Shown here piece by piece: positions 7,289 to 16,433 of a stretch of 64,000 nt of DNA. The notes beneath the pieces were generated by a model. The model saw nothing but the letters and a program-made list of their open reading frames with translations, was not told the origin of the DNA and ran no database searches. Within the stretch, counting starts at the first letter, position 1. Each line of letters begins with the position of its first letter. Source of the stretch: Streptomyces sp. NBC_01244 (GTDB lineage: Bacteria; Actinomycetota; Actinomycetes; Streptomycetales; Streptomycetaceae); assembly GCF_035987325.1 (NCBI RefSeq), contig NZ_CP108488.1, positions 8,618,001-8,682,000 on the forward strand, in the 5' to 3' direction. The position numbers and the translations under genes are program-made.

Positions 7289-10200
7289 GAAGGGTCCGCC
7301 AGGAGCTGGAGCGCCCGGAAGGTGATCCGGTCCAGTGAGCAGCCTTCCGGTCCGTCGTCCAGGACACCGTGGTCGAGCAGCCGCCCCACGAGGGCTCCGA
7401 CCTCCTCGATCCGCATTCCGGTGACGGACGAGATGTCGGCGTACGTGCATCCCTCGCCGGGATTCACGTACTGGCTCCACTCGGTCAGCACTTCCGTCAG
7501 GCAGGTGTCGAGTCCGACCCGCTTCAGGTGCGCCCGGGCGAATTCGGTCTGCCCGATGAAGTCCCGGGCATCCTCCAGAGCTGCCTCGAGCGTGGAGCCC
7601 TCCCGCGTGATGCGGTGCACGGTCCGCTCCAGCATGTGGGGCCATCCACCGGTGAGTTCGATGACCCGGCGCCGCTTGTCCGGGGTGTCGAACGGACACT
7701 CCGGCCAGGCGCGGAGACTGTCCGCGGTCCACCGCTCGGGATGCACCACACTGGTGATGAGCTCCTCCACTTGGCCGTGCTCGTCCGGATCCACGAGAAG
7801 GACGGCCGTCCGATGGGGTGCCCCGCCCTCCGGCAAGGAGGTGTGGGCGTGCAGGGCCTTTGCCCAGTCCGCCACCTCGACGGACCCGCGACCCCGGACG
7901 TCGGCCAGGATCAGGATCGGGCGACCGTCCACATCCTTCGTCAGGGCCTTGGGCAGGGCCCCGGGGGCCGTCTCCCGGAATTCCAAGCCGCGCGCGGTGG
8001 AGTACGAGCGCACCGCAGCCTTCACCAGGGCGGGACCGTGGGCCTGGGTCAGACAGACCGCGGCCACCCCGGGCGCCGTCACCAGGTGCAACTGGTGCTC
8101 CGTCAGCGGACTGTAGCGGGCGATGCCCTCGGGGTCCGACCCGACGAAACGCCGCGAGAAGCGCGGGTTGTAGTCGTAGGGGAGATCGAACTCCGTCTGG
8201 CGCAGCTCGAGTTCGAGATCCTCTCGGGTTCCCAGCATGCTGACGACATTCGGGCTGCGGACGGCGTACAGGCGCGCGTCGGCCAGTTGGATGAGCAGGC
8301 CCAGGCCGACCATCTCGTCCAGATAGATCCGTACGTCGGTCGCGGTGAGCGAGCTGAACCCCTCCCGCCAGCGGTCCTTGGCCGCTCTCAGCAGCTCGTC
8401 GGCGTCGTAGCCGTACCGGTAGCGGTCCTCCTGGCTGCGCAACGCGATCACCAGGGCGAGGACCCGGTAGCGGTCCTCGAGGTTGATGGTGATCCGCAGC
8501 CGCTCGGCGATGTGCCGGTGGACCTGGGCGGATCCCGTCACGGACCGGACGTCCTCGTCCGTGACCGTGATCGGCCACTGCGCCGAGGCCAGCGGCTTCC
8601 CGCGGAGGGCCGCGACGAGCCGCTCGCAGAAGATCTGGACCAGGCACGCCTGGTAGTTGGTCGCGGCGAGCACGCGCCACACCAGCTCGGGCCGCTCGAA
8701 GCGGTACCCGAAGGCCGCCATCGGCTCGACGACGAGGCGCTGGGCCTCGGCCGGCTTCAGGGTGCTGATCAGTACATCCGGACCACCGTGCGTCAGGGGC
8801 ACGTTGGAGAGGTGGCTGAAGCGCTGGACCTGGTGCAGACCCGCGAACACGATCTTGAATCGGCGGTCGGTGCGGTCCATCAGCCCCTTCAGCCGCAGCA
8901 CGTTGGAGAAGGTGGCCTCCCCGCCCCGCCCGCGGACGGCCTTGGAGTCCGCGGTCAGGAAGGCGTCGGCCTCGTCGGCGAGGACCAGCACCCGCCGGTC
9001 GTGACTCTCCTCCAGCCACTTCTCCACCCTGGCGAGCAGCGCGTCCGGGGTGCGGCCGGAATCCGGGGCCTCGCCCAGCACGCCCACGCGCTTCAGCTCG
9101 TCCTCGAGCACCGCCCAGATGCGTTCGGCCGGCTCGGCCTCGCCGACCCCGCGCGCCTTGAGGTCGACGTAGATGGCCTTGCGACCGGGGGTGCCCGGGA
9201 AGGACGCCTGCACCTTGCGCAGCAGAGCGGACTTGCCCAACTGGCGCCCGCCGTAGAGGAACAGAGCGCCGAGCGGATCGGTGACGGCGGCGATTTCCTC
9301 CTGCCGGCCGTAGAAGACCTCCGGCGGTACGAGCCCGGCCACGAACGGCGTGTACGGGTTGTAGGCGGTCCAGGGCAGGGTCACCCGCTGAGTGGCCCGG
9401 AAGGATCGCGGGGAGCGTGCCGCCACCCAGCCGAACACGGCCGGGTCCACCACCAGCGCCTGCTGGGAGGAGGCGGTGCGTGCGCGGGCCGCCATCTCCC
9501 GGCGCCCGTTCAGACCGAGCGGGTACAGATAGAGGATCAGACACGCCCCGGAGTCACTGCTGTCCAGCAGTTCCAGCGGGCTGCGGCCGCGTTGCTCGTC
9601 GGAGACCACGAGGATCGTGTACGAGGACGCGGCCGACCCGAGAGCGGCCACGTAACCGGGAGCCGTCTCGCTCGCCCGCGCCCGGGCGCTGAGCCGCAGA
9701 ACACCGCGCACCTCGTGCTGCTGGTCCCGGACGGGCGTTTGTGAGCATTCCAGCCCGAGTACGCGCAGGACCGACGGGATGTGCCGCTGCCACTCCGAAC
9801 CCCGGGTGGCCGGGCGGCACAGGGAGTCCCACGACTCCAGCCCGCTCCGCGCGCCCTCGGTGAGGGGCTCCCCGTCCAGGTAGAAGTCGGCCCAGAAGCG
9901 GGCGGAGTAGCCCTGGGCGCCGGCGGCCTTGCGCACCCCGGAGAGCTCGATGCCGGCGGTGAAGCGGTCCAGCTCCGCCCCCGAGTCCGTACCGCTCCAG
10001 TCGGGGAGGGGCTTGCCCTCGCGCAGCAGCGCCAGGCACTCCTCGGCGGTGACCGTGTCCCCCGCGTCGAGCAGCGAGGTCAGGCGTTGCTGCTCCTCGG
10101 TCGTGGGCTTCAGCGCGGCCAGGCTCTCGTGGAGGTGTTCCACGTACTCCCGGACCTTCGCCCGCATCTCGCCCTCGAGGGCGGTGATGCCGGTGCAGGC

Positions 10201-13092
10201 GTGGCCGAACGCGCCTTCCGGTTCGGGCCGGCGCAGCTCCTCGAGGCGGCCGACGAGTTTGCGCTCCGTCTGCATGTCGAGCTGCTGGGTCCGCAGTTCG
10301 GCGAGGAGGGTGAACGCTTCGGCGTGAGCCTTGCGGTGAACGGCCGTCCAGCGCGCCCACTCGGGGTCGCGCAGCTGGCGCCAGTCGCGCGGCACGGCGT
10401 CGAGGCCCGCCGGGAGGGCGGGGACGCGGTCCTGTTCCAGCGCCGAGACCAGTGCGTCGGCGAGATGCAGGTCGCCCCGGTCGAAGTACCTCCGGAGCAC
10501 CGCGCGGGCATCGACGGGCTCCAGCAGCGTGAGCACCGCCCCGCCGAAGCCCTCCTCCTCCGGCCGGGGCACGCCCTCGGCCGACCGCGGGAGCTCCGGC
10601 GCCGCGAGCAGGGCCTCCGTACCGGGCTGGTCCGTCACGCGCACGGCGTCCGGGTCGCGCGCCGGGACGGCGGTGCCGGGCGACCGGTCTCCCCCCAGCA
10701 GCCAGGTGCGCAGCCGCAGCAGCGCGGCCCCTTCGACGCCGGGCGGGGGCGATTCGTCGCGTACCTGGTCCAGGGCGTGCCGCAGGGCGGTGGTGGTGTC
10801 CGCTCGTTCGTCGACGGCGGGGGCGGCCAGGGCCCGGGCGCGGGACAACAGGTCGGACACCTGCTCGATGCTGCGCAGCAGAGCGCGTTTGGCGGCGGCC
10901 TCGATCGGTTCCTTCGCCTGCTTCGGCGTGCGGATCTCGGCGTCGGCCTCCTCGATCATGCGTTCCGCTGAGCCGCGCTTGCGGAAGAGCTCCCAGATCC
11001 GGTCGAGGTCGGCCGCCCCGGCGGTGCCGGACGCCCAGGCGCTGACTCCGTCCAGGGCCTTGCCCAGGGGCTGGTCCGAGCCGATCAGCCGGGTTCTGAC
11101 GTGGGTCGCGCGGGTGTAGCCGATGCGCTGGCGGCGCAGTGCGTCCCGCAGTTCGGCGGCCTCGGAGGAGAGCTGGTCGGGGGTGAGTCCCGGGATGCCG
11201 TCGGTGGTCAGGCGGGTCGCACCGAGGTCGAGCCGGTGGTAGCGGCGCAGCGCGTCGACGGCCCGTTCCAGGAGCTTGCCCCAGTTCCCGGGCACGGCGG
11301 AGGAGAGGTCCGTCTGGATCAGGAGGTCGTTGGGCCAGCCGGCCAGCAGACCGGCCCGCAGGGAGGCCACGGCGGCGAGCACCAGGGCCGGCCGGTCCGC
11401 CTGGAGCAGCTGGATCTCCGGGTCGAAGCCGGTCATCACGGCGACGGCCTCCTCCTCGTCGCCGCAGGCGAAGGCCGCCTCGGCGAAGGCGAGGCAGGCG
11501 CCGCGGTGCGGGGGTTCCGCCGAGCCGGCCGTCGTCCAGTACGCCTCCTGGAAGCGGCCCTGGGCGATCAGCCGGGCCACCGGGGCCTCGCCGCCGCCGG
11601 TCGTCGTCGGCGGCTCCCAGGGCAGGAAGTACGGCTTCGCCGTCGCGGCCGCGACGAGGTCCGGGGCCGCCGTGTCCAGCACGGTGTCCGAGGCATCCGG
11701 GGCATCCGTGACGGGCTGGTCCGGCCGCGGGGCCGGCACCTCCGCCGCGCGTGGCCCGGCTCCGGCCTTCAGGACCGTCTCGGGGGCTGCCTCCGGCTCG
11801 GGCGCCGGGGCGGATTCCGCGGTCGGTGCTGCGGCAGGTCCGGGCTCGGCCTTCAGAGCCCGGGACTGCTCCGCATCGGGGGCGGCCTCGACGTCCGGAT
11901 CGGGAAGCAGGTCGGGTGCGGGATTCCGCTCCGCCTCGAGAGCCGGCTTCGGCTCCTCAGCCGGGCCGGCTTCCGCGACCGGTTCGGCTTCCGCGACCGG
12001 TTCGGGGGCCCGATCCGGTGCGGACACGGGGGCGGGCGGGGCGACGTCCGGCGGCGCCGCGACGGGCCGGGACGCCTGCGCCCCCGCCGCCACGAGTTCG
12101 CCCATGCGCGTCTCCACCATGGTCAGTGACTGCTGCAGCGGAATGCGGTGCGGCGCGTCGGGTGCGGCCTTGGCCAGCAGGGCGCGGAGCCCCTCGAGGT
12201 CCTCTTCCAACCTGAGCAGTTCCTCGGCGTGCTCTGCCGCCGCGTCCCTCAGCTCCTGCACGATCTCGTCGAGTTCGGCGAACCCGGCATCCGCGGACCA
12301 CTCCCGGCCGCTGACGGCGAGCCCGCCGGCGATCACGGACCGCGCCTGCTGCCATGCGTCCAACTGCTCGGCCAGCAGGTCCGGAACGGCCCTTCCCGCC
12401 CGGACCTGTCCGCCCGCCGCCTCCAGTGCCCGGCCCAGTTCCGCCGACCGCTCGCTCAGCACGCGTCGTGACGCGAGCAACTGTTCCTCGGTGATCCCCC
12501 CGGTCAACGGGTCGCCCCCTTCCCCTCGCACGGCATCCGTCTCGACTGCTTCCCCGTACACGTCGGATCCGGTATCGGATCCGGTATCGGATCCGGTATC
12601 GGTGCCGTCCGCCGGACGGCACGGCCCCTCGCCCCGCTCGCACCTGCACGGCGCCTTGGGAGCCGAGGCCGCGGCCCACAGGTCGTCCCAGCGGTCCCCG
12701 ACCAGCCCGCCGTCGGCGACGGGCCTGTCGGAGAGGTCGTACAAGGTGATCTGCGCGAGCACCGGATCGATCTCACCCAGCATCTGCCGAAGGTCTTCCG
12801 CGGCGGGCGCCGAGAGCTGCTCTGCCGGATGCCCGTAACACCGGTCCCACCGGTGCCTCGTCCAGTCCGACGCGTAGTGCGCGATCGCCGCGAGGTTGCC
12901 CGGAGTCGTGCGGCTCAGCCACGTACGCGCCGCCAGGACCTCCCGGCGCCGCAGACGCGGCGTCGGACCCTTCACTGTGGCGCCGATCCCCGGTATGTGA
13001 GCCAACATGCCCGGAATCATGAGCAGTTCTCGGAGCGCGCGGTCGTCCAGCCCGGTCACCCAGGCGTGGAGTCCGTCCCCCTTGGTGTACAT
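7285..13092 (-). CDS. Giant multidomain P-loop ATPase (1935 residues), putative conflict-system core
   Basis: This is the largest protein in the window and not a named family to me. Regions in order: an N-terminal alpha-helical part with a CRCERGEGPC cluster and TGSD repeats (about residues 150-180); a coiled-coil-like stretch (about 200-330); a Pro/Ala/Glu-rich linker (about 345-485); a long helical, TPR-like middle; then an AAA/STAND-type ATPase. The ATPase has Walker A GGRQLGKS (about residue 1280) and Walker B VLVLADEADAF (about 1367), preceded by the FYGRQEEI entry typical of STAND-like ATPases. After it come winged-helix-like segments, including a C-terminal one (TYADISSVTGMRIEEV). No transmembrane segment is seen. 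It is coupled by GTGA to the HEPN-like gene. A -10-like CAAGAT lies only 6 bases before the ATG, so the mRNA could be leaderless. Confidence 0.85.
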   Translation of the reverse strand: MYTKGDGLHAWVTGLDDRALRELLMIPGMLAHIPGIGATVKGPTPRLRRREVLAARTWLSRTTPGNLAAIAHYASDWTRHRWDRCYGHPAEQLSAPAAEDLRQMLGEIDPVLAQITLYDLSDRPVADGGLVGDRWDDLWAAASAPKAPCRCERGEGPCRPADGTDTGSDTGSDTGSDVYGEAVETDAVRGEGGDPLTGGITEEQLLASRRVLSERSAELGRALEAAGGQVRAGRAVPDLLAEQLDAWQQARSVIAGGLAVSGREWSADAGFAELDEIVQELRDAAAEHAEELLRLEEDLEGLRALLAKAAPDAPHRIPLQQSLTMVETRMGELVAAGAQASRPVAAPPDVAPPAPVSAPDRAPEPVAEAEPVAEAGPAEEPKPALEAERNPAPDLLPDPDVEAAPDAEQSRALKAEPGPAAAPTAESAPAPEPEAAPETVLKAGAGPRAAEVPAPRPDQPVTDAPDASDTVLDTAAPDLVAAATAKPYFLPWEPPTTTGGGEAPVARLIAQGRFQEAYWTTAGSAEPPHRGACLAFAEAAFACGDEEEAVAVMTGFDPEIQLLQADRPALVLAAVASLRAGLLAGWPNDLLIQTDLSSAVPGNWGKLLERAVDALRRYHRLDLGATRLTTDGIPGLTPDQLSSEAAELRDALRRQRIGYTRATHVRTRLIGSDQPLGKALDGVSAWASGTAGAADLDRIWELFRKRGSAERMIEEADAEIRTPKQAKEPIEAAAKRALLRSIEQVSDLLSRARALAAPAVDERADTTTALRHALDQVRDESPPPGVEGAALLRLRTWLLGGDRSPGTAVPARDPDAVRVTDQPGTEALLAAPELPRSAEGVPRPEEEGFGGAVLTLLEPVDARAVLRRYFDRGDLHLADALVSALEQDRVPALPAGLDAVPRDWRQLRDPEWARWTAVHRKAHAEAFTLLAELRTQQLDMQTERKLVGRLEELRRPEPEGAFGHACTGITALEGEMRAKVREYVEHLHESLAALKPTTEEQQRLTSLLDAGDTVTAEECLALLREGKPLPDWSGTDSGAELDRFTAGIELSGVRKAAGAQGYSARFWADFYLDGEPLTEGARSGLESWDSLCRPATRGSEWQRHIPSVLRVLGLECSQTPVRDQQHEVRGVLRLSARARASETAPGYVAALGSAASSYTILVVSDEQRGRSPLELLDSSDSGACLILYLYPLGLNGRREMAARARTASSQQALVVDPAVFGWVAARSPRSFRATQRVTLPWTAYNPYTPFVAGLVPPEVFYGRQEEIAAVTDPLGALFLYGGRQLGKSALLRKVQASFPGTPGRKAIYVDLKARGVGEAEPAERIWAVLEDELKRVGVLGEAPDSGRTPDALLARVEKWLEESHDRRVLVLADEADAFLTADSKAVRGRGGEATFSNVLRLKGLMDRTDRRFKIVFAGLHQVQRFSHLSNVPLTHGGPDVLISTLKPAEAQRLVVEPMAAFGYRFERPELVWRVLAATNYQACLVQIFCERLVAALRGKPLASAQWPITVTDEDVRSVTGSAQVHRHIAERLRITINLEDRYRVLALVIALRSQEDRYRYGYDADELLRAAKDRWREGFSSLTATDVRIYLDEMVGLGLLIQLADARLYAVRSPNVVSMLGTREDLELELRQTEFDLPYDYNPRFSRRFVGSDPEGIARYSPLTEHQLHLVTAPGVAAVCLTQAHGPALVKAAVRSYSTARGLEFRETAPGALPKALTKDVDGRPILILADVRGRGSVEVADWAKALHAHTSLPEGGAPHRTAVLLVDPDEHGQVEELITSVVHPERWTADSLRAWPECPFDTPDKRRRVIELTGGWPHMLERTVHRITREGSTLEAALEDARDFIGQTEFARAHLKRVGLDTCLTEVLTEWSQYVNPGEGCTYADISSVTGMRIEEVGALVGRLLDHGVLDDGPEGCSLDRITFRALQLLADPS
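12564..12599 (-). repeat. Three perfect 12-bp tandem repeats coding for TGSD units
   Basis: The unit cggatccggtat occurs three times in a row on the + strand, with a partial fourth. It lies within the giant ATPase gene and encodes a TGSD-type acidic linker near residues 163-176. As an in-frame repeat it could vary in copy number without breaking the protein. Confidence 0.85.
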
Positions 13093-13166
13093 GGAGGGAT
13101 CTTGCCAGAGGCACGGGCGGCCGCACGGGGTTTCCGGCGGATTCGGCAGCTTCGGTGCAAACCGAG

Positions 13167-13213
13167 GGGAGGCCGCCGTTCCTGTGGGGATCCCTCCCGT
13201 GGAGCGGCCTCCC
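13167..13213 (-). terminator. Terminator at the end of the uronate operon
   Basis: A 10-bp perfect stem (GGGAGGCCGC at 13167-13176 with GCGGCCTCCC at 13204-13213) begins directly after the uronate dehydrogenase stop codon. The 27-base loop contains a second small GGGATCCC palindrome. It separates the operon from the giant ATPase gene downstream. Confidence 0.65.
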
Positions 13214-14026
13214 TCATCGCGGCCGCTGTTGCGGTTCGGACAGGGTGAAGGAGCCGCCGACGTAGCGTGCGTCCACGTGGTCCGGAGGGAGGTCGCCGTG
13301 CGTGGCGAGCAGTGCCCGGGCGTGTACCTCCGCGTCGTCGCGGGGCTCGTAGCCCAGGGCGCGGGCCGCCGTGAGGTCCCACCAGGCGCGGGTGTTGGCG
13401 CTGATCCCGTTCACCACGGTGTGGCCGACCCCGGGCGCGGTCAGCGCGGCGTGGATCAGGCGGGCGCAGTCGGCGGGGCTGAGCCAGGTGGCCAGCATCC
13501 GCACCGTGCGGGGCTCGGCGAAGCAGGACCCGATCCGGATCGAGACGGTCTCCACCCCGTACTTGTCGGCGTACAGGGAGGCGAGGTTCTCCCCGAAGGC
13601 CTTCGACAGCCCGTAGTACGTGTCCGGCCGGGTGGGGATCGCGCTCCCTATCGGGGTCTCCCCGCCGAGCGGCACGTACCCGACGGCGTGGTTGCTGCTG
13701 GCGAACACGACCCGGCGCACGCCTTCCGCGCGCACCGCCTCGTAGAGGTGGTACGTCCCGCGGACATTGGCTTCGAGGACGGCCTCGAAGCGGTCCTCCA
13801 GGGAGATTCCGCCGAGGTGCACGACCGCGTCGACCCCCCGGACCGCGGCGCGCACCGCGTCCGCGTCGGCCAGGTCGAAGACCAGGGACCCGGCGCCGTC
13901 GGATCCCTCGACCGGCCTCAGGTCCGCGAGGCGCAGCGTGTAGCCGTAGCCGGGCAGGCTCGTGCGCAGGAAGGCGCCGATGCCACCCGCGGCGCCGGTG
14001 AGGAGGAGGGTGCGGGGCTGGTTCAC
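13214..14026 (-). CDS. udh: Uronate dehydrogenase (NAD-dependent SDR)
   Basis: This 270-residue enzyme oxidises D-galacturonate or D-glucuronate to the aldarolactone with NAD+, the first step of the oxidative uronate pathway. The extended-SDR features are present: the NAD-binding TGAAGGIG near residue 10, the VVHLGG and ASSNHAVG strands, and the catalytic YxxxK as YYGLSKAFGE (about residue 136). The length matches known uronate dehydrogenases of about 265 residues. The GTG start at 14026 overlaps the stop of the preceding gene (GTGA). The operon context, with glucarate dehydratase and KDG dehydratase upstream, supports the assignment over a generic epimerase. It is the last gene of the operon. 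Confidence 0.88.
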   Translation of the reverse strand: MNQPRTLLLTGAAGGIGAFLRTSLPGYGYTLRLADLRPVEGSDGAGSLVFDLADADAVRAAVRGVDAVVHLGGISLEDRFEAVLEANVRGTYHLYEAVRAEGVRRVVFASSNHAVGYVPLGGETPIGSAIPTRPDTYYGLSKAFGENLASLYADKYGVETVSIRIGSCFAEPRTVRMLATWLSPADCARLIHAALTAPGVGHTVVNGISANTRAWWDLTAARALGYEPRDDAEVHARALLATHGDLPPDHVDARYVGGSFTLSEPQQRPR

Positions 14027-15171
14027 GAGCGGAACTCCTTTGCCAGATCGGCCAGTAGCGGCAGCCGCCCCTCGGGCAGCAGGCCGAGGTGGTACAGGCT
14101 CAGCCGGCTCGCCCCGGCGGCGCGCAGCCGCCGTACGTGGCCGGGCAGCAGGGCGGGGTCGGCCGGCGGCTGGGCGGTGACGTACGCGTCCACCGGCAGC
14201 CCGTGCCCGGCGGCCCGGCGGACCAGTTCCGCGGTCGCGGGCCCGGTCGGCCAGCAGGGCACCAGCAGGGAGTCCACCTCCGCCGCGGCCCGGTCCGTGA
14301 GGCCCGGCGAGGGGCCGGTGGCCCACGGGTCGGGATGCGCGTGCAAGGTGACGGACGCCTCGGGGAGGGTCTCGCGCACGGCGGCCAGCACCGCCCCGCG
14401 CAGCGCGTCCGCCGCCGCGTGCCGGATCCGCAGCAGTACGTCCGCCACCTCCCGCGGGAGGCCGGGTCCATCGGTGTGCGCCGTCCGCCGCAGCAGGACG
14501 AGCACCTCGTCCGCGTCCAGGCCGGCCTGCCGCCATCCGTCCCGGCACGCGCCGCAGCAGCACACGGACAGGGCCCGCAGCACCGCCGCCGGGTAGGCGC
14601 CGTCGGTCTTCTCGTGGCACCCCGCGTGCACCGCCCCGAGCTGACCGGCGGACTCCAGCGACACCGCGTGCACGGCGCCCGGAGGCAGCCCGTGCAGCGC
14701 CTCGGCCGCGAGGGTCGCGCAGAACTCCCGTACCTCCCGGTTCCCCGGGCAGAGCGCGTAGGGGTAGGGCTCACCGAAGCAGTTGGTGACGGCGAGGGCG
14801 GGGTGCAGGATGCCGAGCCGGCTGTTGTGGGCGAGCACCAGCCACGCGCTGACCGGGATGCCCTCGGCGGCCAGGGCGGCCAGGGCGGCCCCGGCCGGAT
14901 CGGGTCCGTCCACCCAGTCGGCGCCCGCCGGCACGAGCCGCCGTCCGCGCCACGGTCCGGGCCGGACCGGCCGGTAGAGGGCCGCGTGGCGGGCGTGCAC
15001 GAAGCGGCGCTCGGGGTGGAGGGGGGTGGCGGCCCGGGTGGAGTGGTAGGTCACCGCCAGCGTGACGGAGTCGATCCCGGCGGCCCTCACCCGGTCCGCG
15101 AAGGCGGGGTCGCCCAGAACGTCCCAGGGGTAGGCGTGAGCCGAAACCGTCGGGTCGACGGTGTTCACCAT
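14023..15171 (-). CDS. Unknown TIM-barrel-like protein of the uronate operon
   Basis: This 382-residue protein is not assigned to a named family. The start (VSAHAYPWDVLGDPAFADRVRAAGIDSVTLAVTYHS-type opening, beta-alpha alternation) and the segments AVHAVSLESAG, ASVTLHAHPDP and ASRLSLYHLGLL suggest a TIM barrel like those of glycoside hydrolases or sugar-acid enzymes. A cysteine cluster CCCGAC near residue 200 is unusual and could bind metal. No signal peptide is seen, so it is probably cytosolic. The ATG at 15171 (or GTG at 15168) overlaps the stop of the glucarate dehydratase gene, so it is firmly in the operon. A role on a uronate or aldarate derivative is inferred from context only. Confidence 0.75.
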   Translation of the reverse strand: MVNTVDPTVSAHAYPWDVLGDPAFADRVRAAGIDSVTLAVTYHSTRAATPLHPERRFVHARHAALYRPVRPGPWRGRRLVPAGADWVDGPDPAGAALAALAAEGIPVSAWLVLAHNSRLGILHPALAVTNCFGEPYPYALCPGNREVREFCATLAAEALHGLPPGAVHAVSLESAGQLGAVHAGCHEKTDGAYPAAVLRALSVCCCGACRDGWRQAGLDADEVLVLLRRTAHTDGPGLPREVADVLLRIRHAAADALRGAVLAAVRETLPEASVTLHAHPDPWATGPSPGLTDRAAAEVDSLLVPCWPTGPATAELVRRAAGHGLPVDAYVTAQPPADPALLPGHVRRLRAAGASRLSLYHLGLLPEGRLPLLADLAKEFRS

Positions 15172-16433
15172 CGGGGGCGCCTCTTCTCGTAGGAGGGGTC
15201 GAAGGTCCGCATGTACGCGGTGTCGTCGCGCTCCCGGACGCCGCAGCGCAGGTAGTTCTCGTGCAGCCGGGCCAGGGCGTCGGGATCCAGCCGCACCCCG
15301 AGGCCCGGCCGGTCGGGGACCGCCACCGAGCCGTCCGTGATCTCCAGCGGTTCGGTGAGCACGTCCACCCCGCACTGCCAGGGGGTGTGGGTGTCCGCCG
15401 CGTAGGCCAACTCCGGGAGCGAGGCGCCGAGGTGGGTCATCGCGGCCAGGCTGATGCCGAGGTGGCTGTTGGAGTGCATGGACACCCCTACGCCGAACAT
15501 CCCGCAGACGGCGGCCAGTTCGGCCGACTTGCGGAGTCCGCCCCAGTAGTGGTGGTCGGCCAGCACCACGCCGGCCGCGCGCCGCCCGAAGCCCTCCGGG
15601 ATGTCTCCCGGCCCCACCACGACCATGTTGGTGGCCAGCGGCATGGAAGCCGAGCGGGCCACCTCCGCCATGCCGGGGATCCCGGGCGTCGGATCCTCCA
15701 GGTACTCCAGAAGGCCGGCGGTCCGCGCGGCCACCTTCACGGAAGTCTCCACACTCCAGGCCTGGTTGGGATCCAGTCGCAGGGGGTGCTCCGGGAAGGC
15801 GTCCCGCAGGGCCCGGACCGCCTCGATCTCCTCGCCCGGCGGCCGGACCCCGCCCTTGAGTTTGATCGAGCGGAACCCGTACGTCTCCACCATGGCCCGG
15901 GCCTGCGCGACGAGGCCGTCGGGGTCGAGTGCCTCCCCGTACGGATCGGAGCCGGCCCACTTGTAGAAGAGGTACGCCGCGTACGGCACCCGGTCCCGCA
16001 CCCGGCCGCCCAGCAGATCGACGACCGGCCGCCCGGCGAGCTGTCCCTGGAGGTCCAGGCAGGCCACCTCGAAGGGGCTGAGCACCCGCAGGGTGGTCTT
16101 CTGCGGGCTGGACCCACCGGTCAGCCCGTGCCGGTCCGGGGTGTCGGCATCGCCCAGGACGGCCCGGATCCGGCGCAACAGCCCGTGGGTGTCGTACGGG
16201 TCCAGCCCCACCAGGGCCGGGCCCGCCGCCCGGAGCAGGGCGAGGTGCGGCGCGTCCCCGTACGTCTCGCCGAGCCCGACCAAGCCGTCCCCGCAGCGCA
16301 GTTCCACGATCGTCCGCAGCGCCCACGGCTGGTGCACCCCGGCGGAGTTGAGCAGTGGCGGGTCGGGGAACGCCACCGGGGTGACCGTGACCTCAGTGAT
16401 CTCGGCGATCGCGGCGATCTCGGCGGTCCGCAT
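15165..16433 (-). CDS. gudD: Glucarate dehydratase-like enolase-superfamily enzyme
   Basis: This enzyme of about 422 residues is in the mandelate racemase/enolase superfamily. It dehydrates D-glucarate to 5-dehydro-4-deoxyglucarate in the cytosol. The catalytic KxK lysine pair is in IKLKGG (about residue 190). The metal-ligand region includes LDPNQAW and LEDPTPG, and the general-base histidine is in MHSNSHLGIS (about residue 320). The HSN and LATNM motifs are the ones that distinguish the glucarate dehydratase subgroup. The start is the ATG at 16433 in a TGATG overlap with the preceding gene; a GTG at 16436 would add one residue. Its neighbours supply the preceding and following pathway steps. 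Confidence 0.9.
   Translation of the reverse strand: MRTAEIAAIAEITEVTVTPVAFPDPPLLNSAGVHQPWALRTIVELRCGDGLVGLGETYGDAPHLALLRAAGPALVGLDPYDTHGLLRRIRAVLGDADTPDRHGLTGGSSPQKTTLRVLSPFEVACLDLQGQLAGRPVVDLLGGRVRDRVPYAAYLFYKWAGSDPYGEALDPDGLVAQARAMVETYGFRSIKLKGGVRPPGEEIEAVRALRDAFPEHPLRLDPNQAWSVETSVKVAARTAGLLEYLEDPTPGIPGMAEVARSASMPLATNMVVVGPGDIPEGFGRRAAGVVLADHHYWGGLRKSAELAAVCGMFGVGVSMHSNSHLGISLAAMTHLGASLPELAYAADTHTPWQCGVDVLTEPLEITDGSVAVPDRPGLGVRLDPDALARLHENYLRCGVRERDDTAYMRTFDPSYEKRRPRW

Noticed and set aside
7289..9544. Extension of the HEPN-like protein upstream into the ATPase gene in the same frame
   Set aside because: The extension is Arg/Pro/Gly-rich and out of frame with the conserved ATPase. The GTGA overlap gives a natural start at 7288.
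7369..9744. Plus-strand open frame of 791 codons opposite the giant ATPase
   Set aside because: The minus strand has intact Walker motifs; the plus-strand product is Gly/Arg/Val-rich with no domain.
9781..10971. Plus-strand open frame of 396 codons opposite the giant ATPase
   Set aside because: Same reason: antisense shadow of GC-rich coding DNA.
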